From assembly GCF_003284895.1 (NCBI RefSeq), contig NZ_QMDV01000005.1:1-64000 (forward strand): a stretch of DNA of 64,000 bases, given 5' to 3'. Each line of letters opens with the position of its first letter. Position 1 is the stretch's first letter. Below the pieces are notes generated by a model, which saw nothing but the letters and a program-made list of their open reading frames with translations, searched no databases and was not told the origin of the DNA. Below, in pieces: positions 53,193-61,607 of this stretch. The stretch comes from Pontibacter arcticus (GTDB lineage Bacteria > Bacteroidota > Bacteroidia > Cytophagales > Hymenobacteraceae). Made by a program: the position numbers and the translations under genes.

Positions 53193-55292
53193 GTGACCAA
53201 CTTCTTTAACACCAAGCTGGAATTCCTGAAAGGCGTAGGCCCGATGCGTGCCGAACTGCTGCAGAAAGAAATGGGCATGTTTACCTACGGCGACCTGATC
53301 CAACATTACCCGTTCCGTTACCTCGATCGCACACAGTTTTACAAAGTAGCCGAGCTCGACGAAAGTATGCCTTATGTGCAGGTGCGGGGCCGGGTGCGCG
53401 GAAAGCAGATTCTAGGCGAAGGCCGCAAGCAACGCCTGTCGGCTATTTTGGTGGATGAAGCTGGCGACGAACTGGAACTGGTCTGGTTTAAGGGCGTGAA
53501 GTGGATGGAAAAATCGCTGAAAAACCACACCGATTACATTGTATTCGGAAAGCCGACCGCCTTTAACGGCAAGTATAACATGGCGCATCCCGAGCTCGAA
53601 GACCTGACCGAAGAGAAGCAAACCACTGCTTTTCTGCAACCTGTTTACAACACCACCGAAAAGCTGAAAGCCCACCGCATCGATAGCAAGGTGATCAGCA
53701 GGATGATGGAAATGCTGCTGAAAGTAGCGCTGCCGCAGATACAGGAAACTTTGTCGCAGGACCTGATCGACCAGTACAGGCTGATGGATAAGCGGAGTGC
53801 GATGGCCAACATCCACTTCCCGGAATCCGCGGAAAAGTATACAGCAGCCAAATTCAGGCTAAAGTTTGAAGAGCTTTTTTACATACAACTCCGGCTGTTC
53901 CGTCAGAAACTGGTTCGTAAGTCTGATCTGGAAGGACAGATATTCCGGAACACCGCCACACTTACTGATTTTTACAAGAACCACCTGACTTTCGACCTGA
54001 CCGGAGCACAGAAACGCGTTATCAAAGAGATTTACAAAGACCTGACAACCGGCAAGCAAATGAACCGCTTGCTGCAGGGCGATGTAGGTTCGGGCAAAAC
54101 CATTGTGGCTTTCATCACCATGCTGATAGCGGCAGACAACGGAGCACAATCGGTGCTGATGGCGCCAACTGAGATACTGGCCGGGCAGCATTACATCGGT
54201 TTAAAGCAATTTGCAGACAGCCTGGGCATTAACATTGGCAAATTAACAGGCTCTACTAAAGCAAAAGACCGCAAGATCCTGCACGAGCAGCTACGCTCCG
54301 GCGAAATGAAGATGATCGTGGGTACGCATGCGCTGCTCGAAGATGTAGTGCAGTTCCATAACCTGGGCCTTTGCATTGTAGACGAGCAGCACCGTTTTGG
54401 TGTGGAACAGCGCTCTAAACTGTGGCGTAAAAACCCGCGCATTATTCCGCATGTGTTGGTGATGACGGCTACTCCTATTCCGCGCACGCTGGCCATGACC
54501 CTGTACGGCGATTTAGATGTGTCTGTGATCGACGAAATGCCCGCCGGCCGGAAAGACATTATTACCGTGCACCGCTTCGACTCACACCGCCTACGCGTGT
54601 TCCAGTTCATCCGCGACGAGATCAAACTTGGCCGCCAGGTATACATTGTGTACCCGCTTATAGAAGAATCGGAGCAGATGGAAAACTACAAAGACCTGAT
54701 GGATGGTTTTGAAAGCGTACAGCGGGCTTTTCCGGAATATAAAGTAAGTATGGTGCACGGCAAAATGAAACCCCAGGACAAAGACTATGAGATGCAGCGC
54801 TTCGTAAAGCACGAAACCCATATTATGGTGGCTACCACGGTAATAGAAGTTGGTGTGAACGTACCAAATGCTTCCGTTATGGTGATTGAAAGTGCCGAGC
54901 GCTTTGGCTTGTCGCAGTTGCACCAGTTGCGCGGGCGTGTGGGCCGGGGCGCTGAACAAAGCTACTGCATACTGATGACGGGCTATAAAATAGGCAAAGA
55001 CACCAAAGTACGCATCGAAACAATGGTGCGCACCAACAACGGCTTCGAAATTGCCGACATCGACCTGAAACTACGCGGCCCCGGCGACCTGATGGGCACC
55101 CAGCAAAGCGGCGTACTCGATCTGCTTATTGCCGACTTATCGAAAGATGCACCCATCTTGCAGGAAGCGCGTGCCGCCTCTCAACGCGTGCTCAAAGAAG
55201 ACCCCATGCTGGAACAGGCCCAGAACCAAAATATCCGGCGGCACATCCAATCGTTAAGCACAGCTTCTAGAAACTGGAGCCGGATCAGTTAA
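53193..55292 (+). CDS. recG: ATP-dependent DNA helicase RecG
   Basis: 699 residues from GTG 53193 (no ATG fits the LKGVGPMRAELLQKE opening). Wedge domain in the first ~250 residues, Walker A LLQGDVGSGKT (~290), DEQH box IVDEQHRFGVEQR, VMTATPIPRTLAMT, and the C-terminal QLRGRVGRG with TRG-like motif. It reverses stalled forks and migrates Holliday junctions. Length is normal. A terminator lies 51 bp upstream, so it is transcribed separately from gldD. Confidence 0.95.
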   Translation: MTNFFNTKLEFLKGVGPMRAELLQKEMGMFTYGDLIQHYPFRYLDRTQFYKVAELDESMPYVQVRGRVRGKQILGEGRKQRLSAILVDEAGDELELVWFKGVKWMEKSLKNHTDYIVFGKPTAFNGKYNMAHPELEDLTEEKQTTAFLQPVYNTTEKLKAHRIDSKVISRMMEMLLKVALPQIQETLSQDLIDQYRLMDKRSAMANIHFPESAEKYTAAKFRLKFEELFYIQLRLFRQKLVRKSDLEGQIFRNTATLTDFYKNHLTFDLTGAQKRVIKEIYKDLTTGKQMNRLLQGDVGSGKTIVAFITMLIAADNGAQSVLMAPTEILAGQHYIGLKQFADSLGINIGKLTGSTKAKDRKILHEQLRSGEMKMIVGTHALLEDVVQFHNLGLCIVDEQHRFGVEQRSKLWRKNPRIIPHVLVMTATPIPRTLAMTLYGDLDVSVIDEMPAGRKDIITVHRFDSHRLRVFQFIRDEIKLGRQVYIVYPLIEESEQMENYKDLMDGFESVQRAFPEYKVSMVHGKMKPQDKDYEMQRFVKHETHIMVATTVIEVGVNVPNASVMVIESAERFGLSQLHQLRGRVGRGAEQSYCILMTGYKIGKDTKVRIETMVRTNNGFEIADIDLKLRGPGDLMGTQQSGVLDLLIADLSKDAPILQEARAASQRVLKEDPMLEQAQNQNIRRHIQSLSTASRNWSRIS

Positions 55293-55299
55293 GCAATAT

Positions 55300-55497
55300 T
55301 TATAAATCAGCAGTAAATCGTGTTTTATTTGCTATTTCGTTAGGAGTTAGGTCTGTTAAGTTTCTCGTTTCAGTGTAAGCGTTAAGTTCGTTTTGCAGAG
55401 GCTGGCTTTCCTGCTTTATTGTTTGTTCATCACTTTTAGTATACTTACCGATCATCAACAATAAAGCAAAAAGACAAATTTTTAAAATAAATTTCAT
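55300..55497 (-). CDS. Small exported protein, unknown
   Basis: 65 residues from ATG 55497 (MKFILKICLFALLLMIGKYT). Hydrophobic N-terminus (3-17) with no lipobox. A polar mature part (SDEQTIKQESQPLQNELNAY, then TETRNLTDLTPNEIANKTRF). It converges with recG only 7 bp from its stop. AT-rich. It may be a real small exported peptide or a decayed gene. No family recognised. Confidence 0.5.
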   Translation of the reverse strand: MKFILKICLFALLLMIGKYTKSDEQTIKQESQPLQNELNAYTETRNLTDLTPNEIANKTRFTADL

Positions 55498-55753
55498 GGT
55501 CTTTTTGTTTGATAGTTTGTTTACCCGCGCTAAAGGCTGCAAGTTACTATAACCCTCAGTTATTGGGCAGACCAACCGATTAACTTATTGTTACCACTTA
55601 AAAACAGGGTAAACGCAAATAAATACCGCTATATCCGGATATGTTGGTTCGTTCATCAAACTAAAGTATACTTGCTGGTAACCTATACTTTTATAAAGCG
55701 AATTTTAGTTAAACTTGTAACAGGCAGCTATTTCATTTACCAGATTTATACTT

Positions 55754-57214
55754 GTGAAAAGATCGATTTTATACTTCATACTTCTTGCGCTGCTTTGCCA
55801 GCCTCTTTCCATACTTGCACAGTCTAAACTGAAAGCCTCGGTTCCGTTCTATTATATTCCGGATGCTAGCGAAGACCGTTATAACCAGCAGATAACGCGC
55901 AAAACCATTCCGCTAAACACGACTGATTTTGTTATACTTAGCAAAAGCACTGGCAGCAAGTATGCCGTCGAAAAGTATAATCAGGGCCTGAAAAAAGTAT
56001 GGACAGCTGTAATAGACCTGACCGGCACAGAAACGGTAGAGGCTTTTTCAGCAGGAAAAGATGCTGCGCTTGTGGTAACGCGCCGCGATAACGGGCAAGG
56101 CTCGCAGTTGCTGTATGGCCACGCCATCGACCTGACTACCGGCAAAAGTCTGGAAAGCAAGCTGCTGCTCGAAGCGCCTGCAAAAGGCCGCCGCGCCCGC
56201 ATCATCACTTCTCCGGACGGTAATTTTATACTTGCCTGCCGCTATCTAATCGACGGAAACGAGCAGATACGCAACATCAGCGGTACACTTTACAACAGCA
56301 GCCTCCGTAAAGTGCAGGATGTAACGTATAGCTTAAACAATGTGCCCGCCATACTTTCGGCGGATGTGCAGGTAAGCAATACAGGTGAGCAATACATTAG
56401 CCTGCTCTCTGAAAACATGACCCGCCTGACCGTGCACCAGTACAGTACCAAAAGCAAAGATGCCGTTGCCATGAGCGTGCTGGTGGGCGGTTTGTTTGAG
56501 GGCAAAAAAGTATACATCATGGATAGCAAGTTTACGTTGATGCCGAACGGTACGCTTTACGGTGCCGTTTTTATCGCTGATGAAACTTCTGGCCAGTACC
56601 ACAGCCTGAAAACAGTAAAGTTCGACTTTGATGCAAAAGATATGGTGTTTGCCGAGGAGTATAAATTTACACCTGAATACCTGCCGAAAGTAAATGCCCA
56701 GGACAAAAGCGCCGGCCCTAAACCTTCCCGTCTCGAAGACATTTACCTTTCTGACCTGCTCCTGACAGCAGAAAATAAACTGATCGTGATCGCAGAGAAA
56801 AAGTACTTGGAAGCTGGCGAGAACTCGCCGTACGTTGCCAAAGAACTACACTTGTTTGCGTACGATGAGTTTATGAACGCCGCCTGGAATTCGGTGCTGC
56901 TGAAAAGCCAGCGGGCTGCATCGGAAGATGCTTTCTCGGGTATTTCGTACAGCGCTTATGTAGATGGCGCTACTTTAAACCTGCTAACATTGGAGGATAT
57001 GAACGGAAAGTATGACCTGCACCTGCGGCGGATAAATACGGCAAACGGCCAGGCAACTGCCGCTAAAGCCATCGGGTTAAATGTAGCGAATGACAAAGGG
57101 TTGGCTTATGTAAAAGACTTTACCTCGTGGCTGACACCGAAAGATATTATAACGGTAGTAAGGCCCGGCCGAAGAACACAAGGCTTAAAATTATCACATG
57201 TTCAGTTAAGGTAA
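55754..57214 (+). CDS. Exported protein, unknown (beta-rich)
   Basis: 486 residues. Start GTG 55754 gives a clean signal peptide (MKRSILYFILLALLCQPLSI, cleavage after LAQ). The mature protein is a series of short beta-strands with phrases such as DFVILSKSTGSKYAVEKYN, ARIITSPDGNFILACRY and SLKTVKFDFDAKDMVFAEEY, suggesting a beta-propeller or repeat fold. No catalytic motif, no lipobox, no T9SS tail. Its last 13 bases overlap the convergent GT2 gene. Function not assigned. Confidence 0.75.
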   Translation: MKRSILYFILLALLCQPLSILAQSKLKASVPFYYIPDASEDRYNQQITRKTIPLNTTDFVILSKSTGSKYAVEKYNQGLKKVWTAVIDLTGTETVEAFSAGKDAALVVTRRDNGQGSQLLYGHAIDLTTGKSLESKLLLEAPAKGRRARIITSPDGNFILACRYLIDGNEQIRNISGTLYNSSLRKVQDVTYSLNNVPAILSADVQVSNTGEQYISLLSENMTRLTVHQYSTKSKDAVAMSVLVGGLFEGKKVYIMDSKFTLMPNGTLYGAVFIADETSGQYHSLKTVKFDFDAKDMVFAEEYKFTPEYLPKVNAQDKSAGPKPSRLEDIYLSDLLLTAENKLIVIAEKKYLEAGENSPYVAKELHLFAYDEFMNAAWNSVLLKSQRAASEDAFSGISYSAYVDGATLNLLTLEDMNGKYDLHLRRINTANGQATAAKAIGLNVANDKGLAYVKDFTSWLTPKDIITVVRPGRRTQGLKLSHVQLR

Positions 57215-57921
57215 GTTGATTTATACTTTGCCTGGTGTTCATGTTCGTAGTGCAGGCGCTTCCGGAACGACGTTAGCTGCCGCATCATATGCGAGAAGCC
57301 CACAAACGATACGATCTCTACATACATTCTGAATTCTTTTTTTGAGCCATCGAGTACGCCTAATTTGTCTACTTTATAAGTGTTAACGGCCGACCAAGGC
57401 ACCCAGCGCACAACTTTTTTATGCCGGAGCATGTAGCGGTTAATGGCTACTTCGAGCTGGTAACGTTTGGCGGCCTGCGCTAAAGCCTTTTCGAGGTCAG
57501 TTTTCCAAAGCAGCCTTTCCCCAGAAAGCAGGATATCGCTGCGGTACCACCTCACAAACCACGGCGAATTAATGCGCCTAAGTATGAGCATATCTACTGT
57601 GCGCTGCTCGGTGAAGGCTTGTATGGCGTTTTCAATTTCGTGTACCTGTAGTTCCTGCAAGTCTGCATCCATCATCAGCACCAATTCATACTTTGCCAGT
57701 TTTACACCTTGCTGTATGGCGGCAGCCTTGCCTTGGTTACAGGGCAGTTCCAGCACTTCCACTGCCGGCCAGTTTGCTTTTATGTAAGCGCTTGTTCCGT
57801 CTGTAGAGCCATCATCCACACATACAACCTGGCTTATTTGCGGCACCATCGTTATAACATTTAGCACATGCGCTATTCTGTCTCGTTCGTTATAAAAAGG
57901 TATCAGACAAGTTACTGACAT
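57202..57921 (-). CDS. Glycosyltransferase family 2
   Basis: 239 residues. GT-A fold: MSVTCLIPFYNERDRIAHVL, QVVCVDDGSTDGTSAYIK (~34-51), LVLMMDADLQELQVHEIENA (DxD-like motif ~81-100). Short for the family and without a C-terminal membrane helix, so cytoplasmic. The donor and acceptor are unknown; polyprenol-phosphate transferases and capsule enzymes look similar. Its 3' end overlaps the convergent exported-protein gene by 13 bp, an unusual tail-to-tail overlap in this otherwise well-spaced region. Confidence 0.88.
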   Translation of the reverse strand: MSVTCLIPFYNERDRIAHVLNVITMVPQISQVVCVDDGSTDGTSAYIKANWPAVEVLELPCNQGKAAAIQQGVKLAKYELVLMMDADLQELQVHEIENAIQAFTEQRTVDMLILRRINSPWFVRWYRSDILLSGERLLWKTDLEKALAQAAKRYQLEVAINRYMLRHKKVVRWVPWSAVNTYKVDKLGVLDGSKKEFRMYVEIVSFVGFSHMMRQLTSFRKRLHYEHEHQAKYKSTYLN

Positions 57922-58097
57922 ACGTTATTCTTTCTAAATAAACCATTTTACCAATACGGCAAAACTAAATACAGTTATACTTTATAAGCATAAATTTACA
58001 GGCTTAAGTTATAACATTTAAGTATAAAAACTGGAGATCGTGTTGCTAATACGTACCAGTATTTTTTTGAGCTATCTTATTTGTATTGATACAAAAA

Positions 58098-58131
58098 TTA
58101 AAGGGCCATTGCTTTCGCAACGGCCCTTTAA
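58098..58131 (-). terminator. Terminator of the fad operon
   Basis: TTAAAGGGCC/GGCCCTTTAA stem (10 bp) extended by TTGC/GCAA beyond one mismatch, followed on the minus strand by TTTTTGT. It is 20 bp past the fadE stop. Confidence 0.88.
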
Positions 58132-58151
58132 CACTTAATATAAAACAGGAA

Positions 58152-59939
58152 TTAGTAAACAAATTCGTTTGCCTCGATCATAGCAGCAGCTATGCGACGA
58201 CGTGCTTCTTTGGTGTTATACAGGTCTTTTTTGGTGAAGCGCTTTAAGCCCATAAACAACAGACGCTGCTCATCTCCCTCTACCATAGAAGCGATCGCCT
58301 CTTTACCAGCTATAAAAGCCGAATCAACCGCATCACTCACTACTACTCTTACGATGTCAATCTGATTGGCAACGGCTTCTTCGCCTTTCTGGCCTGCCAG
58401 CTTCTCCACGCGCAGCAATGTAGATTCGGCCACATATGTTTTGATGGCCATATCTGCGATGTTCATCAGGATTTCCTGCTCTTTGGCCAGCGAGTTCATG
58501 TACTTCTGTACTGCCGTACCTGCCACCATCAAAATCGCCTTTTTCAGGTTTCTGATCGCTTTGTGTTCTGCCGTAAATAATCCTTCCTCCTCTTCTGCTC
58601 CGAAATCCGGAATCGCCATCAGTTCGCCTTGCACAGCCTGTGCCGGGCCCATCAGGTCTAATTCGCCGCTCATCGCTTTTTTCAGGATCATATCAACAGC
58701 AAGCATGCGGTTGATCTCATTTGTTCCTTCAAAAATACGGTTGATGCGGGAGTCGCGGTAAGCGCGGTCCATTGGGTAGTCGGCAGAGAAGCCGTAGCCA
58801 CCGTAGATCTGTACGCCTTCGTCGGTTACATAATCCAGCACTTCAGAGCCTTCCACTTTCAGGATAGCACATTCTACAGCAAACTCACGGGCAGCACCTA
58901 ACAGCGCTTCGTTCTCGTTTTTGCCGGCAGCCATCAGTTCCTGCTCTTTGCGGTAGATATCCATACCGGCGCGGTACAACGCTGATTCTACTGCATAAAT
59001 ACGGATAGCCTGCTCTGCTAATTTATACTTGATAGCGCCAAACTTAGCAATAGGAAGCTTAAACTGCTGGCGCTCATTGGCATACTTCACCGACAGGTCC
59101 GCTACTTTTTTAGCAGCACCCAGCGTAGCAGCAGCCAGCTTGATACGGCCAATGTTCAGGATATTGAAAGCGATAAGGTGGCCTTTGCCGATCTCGCCTA
59201 ACACGTTTTCTTTTGGAACTAAGCAATCAGAGAAGAATACCTGGCGCGTAGACGAACCTTTAATACCCATCTTGTGCTCTTCGTTGCCAAGGCTCACTCC
59301 CGGAAAATCTTTCTCAACAATAAAGCCTGTAAACTTATCGCCATCGATCTGCGCGAACACCACAAACACATCGGCAAAACCTGCGTTAGTGATCCACATT
59401 TTCTGGCCGTTCAGGATATAGTGTGTGCCCTCAGCGTTAAGTACAGCTTTGGATTTAGCTGCCAGCGCATCAGAACCGGAACCTGGCTCCGTTAAGCAAT
59501 AAGCCGACATCCACTCGCCGCTCACCAGTTTCGGGATATACTTTGCCTTCTGCTCTTCGGTACCAAAGTATAAAATTGGTAAGGTGCCAATACCTGTGTG
59601 CGCCGCAAAAGCTACCGGAAACGAATGGCCACCGCCTACAGATTCTGTTACAAGCAATGCTGTGTTAAAGTCCATGTTCAGTCCGCCGTACTGTTCTGGC
59701 GCTGATACTGCGAATAAACCCAGTTCACCTGCCTTTTTCATCAGGTTTTCCATCAGGCCTTCTTCGTGGTTATCGAGGCGCTCTAACAATGGGTTCACCT
59801 CTTCCTGCACAAAGTCAAGACAGGTTTGCGCCATCATGCGCTGCTCTTCCGAAAATTCTGCAGGAATAAATACGTCCTGCGGATTGGTTTCCTTGATCAG
59901 GAACTCACCACCTTTTATAGTTGCACTTTGAGTTGCCAT
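58152..59939 (-). CDS. fadE: Acyl-CoA dehydrogenase, long form (FadE/VLCAD-like)
   Basis: 595 residues from ATG 59939 (MATQSATIKGGEFLIKETNP). The longer ORF start lies within the repeat-rich spacer. ACAD core: FAVSAPEQYGGLNMDFNTAL, YCLTEPGSGSDALAAKSKAV (flavin-binding signature), MWITNAGFADVFVVFAQ, and YGGYGFSADYPMDRAYRDSR...RIFEGTNEINR. An extra C-terminal ~170 residues make it like VLCAD/ACAD9 and Bacillus FadE. First step of beta-oxidation with FAD, electrons to ETF. Third enzyme of the fadN-fadA-fadE set, now separated from fadA by the inserted four-helix gene. Confidence 0.94.
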   Translation of the reverse strand: MATQSATIKGGEFLIKETNPQDVFIPAEFSEEQRMMAQTCLDFVQEEVNPLLERLDNHEEGLMENLMKKAGELGLFAVSAPEQYGGLNMDFNTALLVTESVGGGHSFPVAFAAHTGIGTLPILYFGTEEQKAKYIPKLVSGEWMSAYCLTEPGSGSDALAAKSKAVLNAEGTHYILNGQKMWITNAGFADVFVVFAQIDGDKFTGFIVEKDFPGVSLGNEEHKMGIKGSSTRQVFFSDCLVPKENVLGEIGKGHLIAFNILNIGRIKLAAATLGAAKKVADLSVKYANERQQFKLPIAKFGAIKYKLAEQAIRIYAVESALYRAGMDIYRKEQELMAAGKNENEALLGAAREFAVECAILKVEGSEVLDYVTDEGVQIYGGYGFSADYPMDRAYRDSRINRIFEGTNEINRMLAVDMILKKAMSGELDLMGPAQAVQGELMAIPDFGAEEEEGLFTAEHKAIRNLKKAILMVAGTAVQKYMNSLAKEQEILMNIADMAIKTYVAESTLLRVEKLAGQKGEEAVANQIDIVRVVVSDAVDSAFIAGKEAIASMVEGDEQRLLFMGLKRFTKKDLYNTKEARRRIAAAMIEANEFVY

Positions 59940-59961
59940 AAGTTTTTGATTTTTAGATTTT

Positions 59962-59982
59962 TTGACAAAGGACAAAAGACAA
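59962..59982. repeat. Left inverted repeat of the four-helix-bundle insert
   Basis: TTGACAAAGGACAAAAGACA plus A, between fadE and the four-helix gene. Its inverse form (TCTTTTGTC units) appears on the other side of that gene at 60361-60392. Confidence 0.7.
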
Positions 59983-60003
59983 TAATCTTACATCCTATTT
60001 TGA

Positions 60004-60360
60004 TTAATCTCTGAGCCTGCTTTGCAGGTTACTAATTTTTTTCTCTAAGCTATTTAACTTTTCTACTAAGTGATTAAGGCTATCTTCAGATAGAAAACCG
60101 AACTCTTTCGCAAGTATAAGCTGTGTTTCAGCTTCATAAGCCGACCCAAGAGCAATGCCTAAGAAATTACAAAAGTCTTTGTTAGTATTTCTACCAGAGC
60201 CTTCAGCTATATTAGAAGCAATTGATACGACAGCACGATTTACCTGACTTGTTAAACCATACTTTTCAGATTCAGGAAATTGACGGGAATGCAGGTATAC
60301 TTCTTTTGCTAAAGTAATTGCATCCTGCCATACTTTCAATTCTCTGAAATTATGCTTCAT
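60004..60360 (-). CDS. Four-helix-bundle (S23/IVS-type) protein
   Basis: 118 residues. I recognise the S23 ribosomal / IVS family: MKHNFRELKVWQDAITLAKE, YGLTSQVNRAVVSIASNIAEG, SGRNTNKDFCNFLGIALGSAYE and ETQLILAKEFGFL. These small proteins form four-helix bundles; some are encoded in intervening sequences of 23S rRNA, others are scattered in chromosomes, and relatives (Avd) serve diversity-generating retroelements. The function of solo copies is not established. Here it sits between fadA and fadE on the same strand and is bounded by short inverted repeats. Its codon use is more AT-rich than the flanking fad genes. Confidence 0.92.
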   Translation of the reverse strand: MKHNFRELKVWQDAITLAKEVYLHSRQFPESEKYGLTSQVNRAVVSIASNIAEGSGRNTNKDFCNFLGIALGSAYEAETQLILAKEFGFLSEDSLNHLVEKLNSLEKKISNLQSRLRD

Positions 60361-60392
60361 CTTTTGTCTTTTGTCACTTAGTCTTTTGTCAC
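60361..60392. repeat. Right repeats of the four-helix-bundle insert
   Basis: Tandem units containing GTCTTTTGTCAC at 60366-60377 and 60381-60392, starting immediately before the gene's ATG and filling the gap to the fadA stop (60397). Read in reverse complement they give GTGACAAAAGAC, matching the left repeat. Confidence 0.7.
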
Positions 60393-60396
60393 AAGC

Positions 60397-61575
60397 TTAC
60401 TTTAACAATTCATAAATACCAGCTACGCCCTGGCCGCCGCCAACACAGGCGGTAACCATGCCATACTTTTTACCTAAGCGGCGCAGCTCATGAAACTGCT
60501 GAATAGAGAGCTTGGCACCAGAACAGCCCAGCGGGTGACCTAATGCAATGGCACCACCACTGATGTTAAGCTTGGCCGGATCGAAATCCAGGTGGCGCAT
60601 AACTGCAATGGATTGTGCTGCAAAAGCTTCGTTCATTTCAATCAGGTCGATGTCGTTCAGCGTTAGGCCAGCCATTTTAAGCGCTTTCGGAACAGCAGCA
60701 ATCGGGCCCATCCCCATAATGCGCGGATCTACACCCCCGGTTGCGTAGGTTACCATGCGGGCAATCGGCTCCAGGTTGAGTTCTTTTACCATGCGCTCGC
60801 TCATCACAATTACAAAGGCAGCGCCATCAGAAGTCTGAGAAGAGTTACCGGCTGTTACAGTACCGCCAGCTGCAAATACAGGCTTCAGTTTGGCCAATGC
60901 TTCGATGGATGTTCCGGCACGCGGACCTTCGTCGGTATCTACTACATAAGAACGGGTTTTCTTTTTGCCATTCTCATCCAGGTAAGTTTCTTCTACCGTA
61001 ATCGGAACGATCTGCTCTTTAAAGTAGCCGTTCTTGATCGCATCGAGTGCTTTGCGGTGCGAGTTATAAGCAAATTCGTCCTGGTCTTCACGTGAAACCT
61101 TGTAGTCTGCTGCTACTGCTTCAGCTGTAAGCCCCATGCTCAGGTACCAGTCCGGGTTGTTTTTAGAAATTTTGTAGTTTGGCACTGTTTTCCAGCCGGC
61201 AGTTGGCACCATCGACATAGATTCTGTACCGCCTGCAATAATACAATCGGCCATACCTGCTGCAATGCGGTTGGCAGCAATGGCGATGGTTTCTAAACCT
61301 GATCCGCAGTAACGGTTCACCGTCATACCGCTCACCGACAGAGGCAAGGATAAAAGTGAGATCATACGGCCGATCTGCAAGCCCTGCTCTGCTTCCGGTA
61401 CGGCGTTGCCAACGATCAGGTCGTCTACACGCTCGGGGTCTAAAGCGGGTACAGAAGCTACTAAATGTTTGATGACATCAGCTGCCAGGTCATCGGGTCT
61501 GGTGAACCGGAAACCGCCGCGGCCTGCTTTGCCTACTGCGCTACGAAATCCGGCTACTATATATGCATTGTTCAT
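60397..61575 (-). CDS. fadA: Acetyl-CoA C-acyltransferase (3-ketoacyl-CoA thiolase)
   Basis: 392 residues. Catalytic Cys in MTVNRYCGSGLETIAIAANR (~84-103), His in NEAFAAQSIAVMRH...GGAIALGHPLGCSGAKL (~343-358), second Cys in VTACVGGGQG at the C-terminus. Cleaves 3-ketoacyl-CoA with CoA, the last step of beta-oxidation. 32 bp downstream of fadN. It opens with AYIVAGFRSAVGKAG, normal for the family. Confidence 0.96.
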   Translation of the reverse strand: MNNAYIVAGFRSAVGKAGRGGFRFTRPDDLAADVIKHLVASVPALDPERVDDLIVGNAVPEAEQGLQIGRMISLLSLPLSVSGMTVNRYCGSGLETIAIAANRIAAGMADCIIAGGTESMSMVPTAGWKTVPNYKISKNNPDWYLSMGLTAEAVAADYKVSREDQDEFAYNSHRKALDAIKNGYFKEQIVPITVEETYLDENGKKKTRSYVVDTDEGPRAGTSIEALAKLKPVFAAGGTVTAGNSSQTSDGAAFVIVMSERMVKELNLEPIARMVTYATGGVDPRIMGMGPIAAVPKALKMAGLTLNDIDLIEMNEAFAAQSIAVMRHLDFDPAKLNISGGAIALGHPLGCSGAKLSIQQFHELRRLGKKYGMVTACVGGGQGVAGIYELLK

Positions 61576-61607
61576 TTTGATGCTCTTTTATAGTTTATAC
61601 TATAGAA

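Noticed and set aside
60004-60360. Diversity-generating retroelement (Avd) around the four-helix gene
   Set aside because: No reverse transcriptase, template repeat or variable repeat is visible nearby; the protein looks like a solo S23/IVS type.
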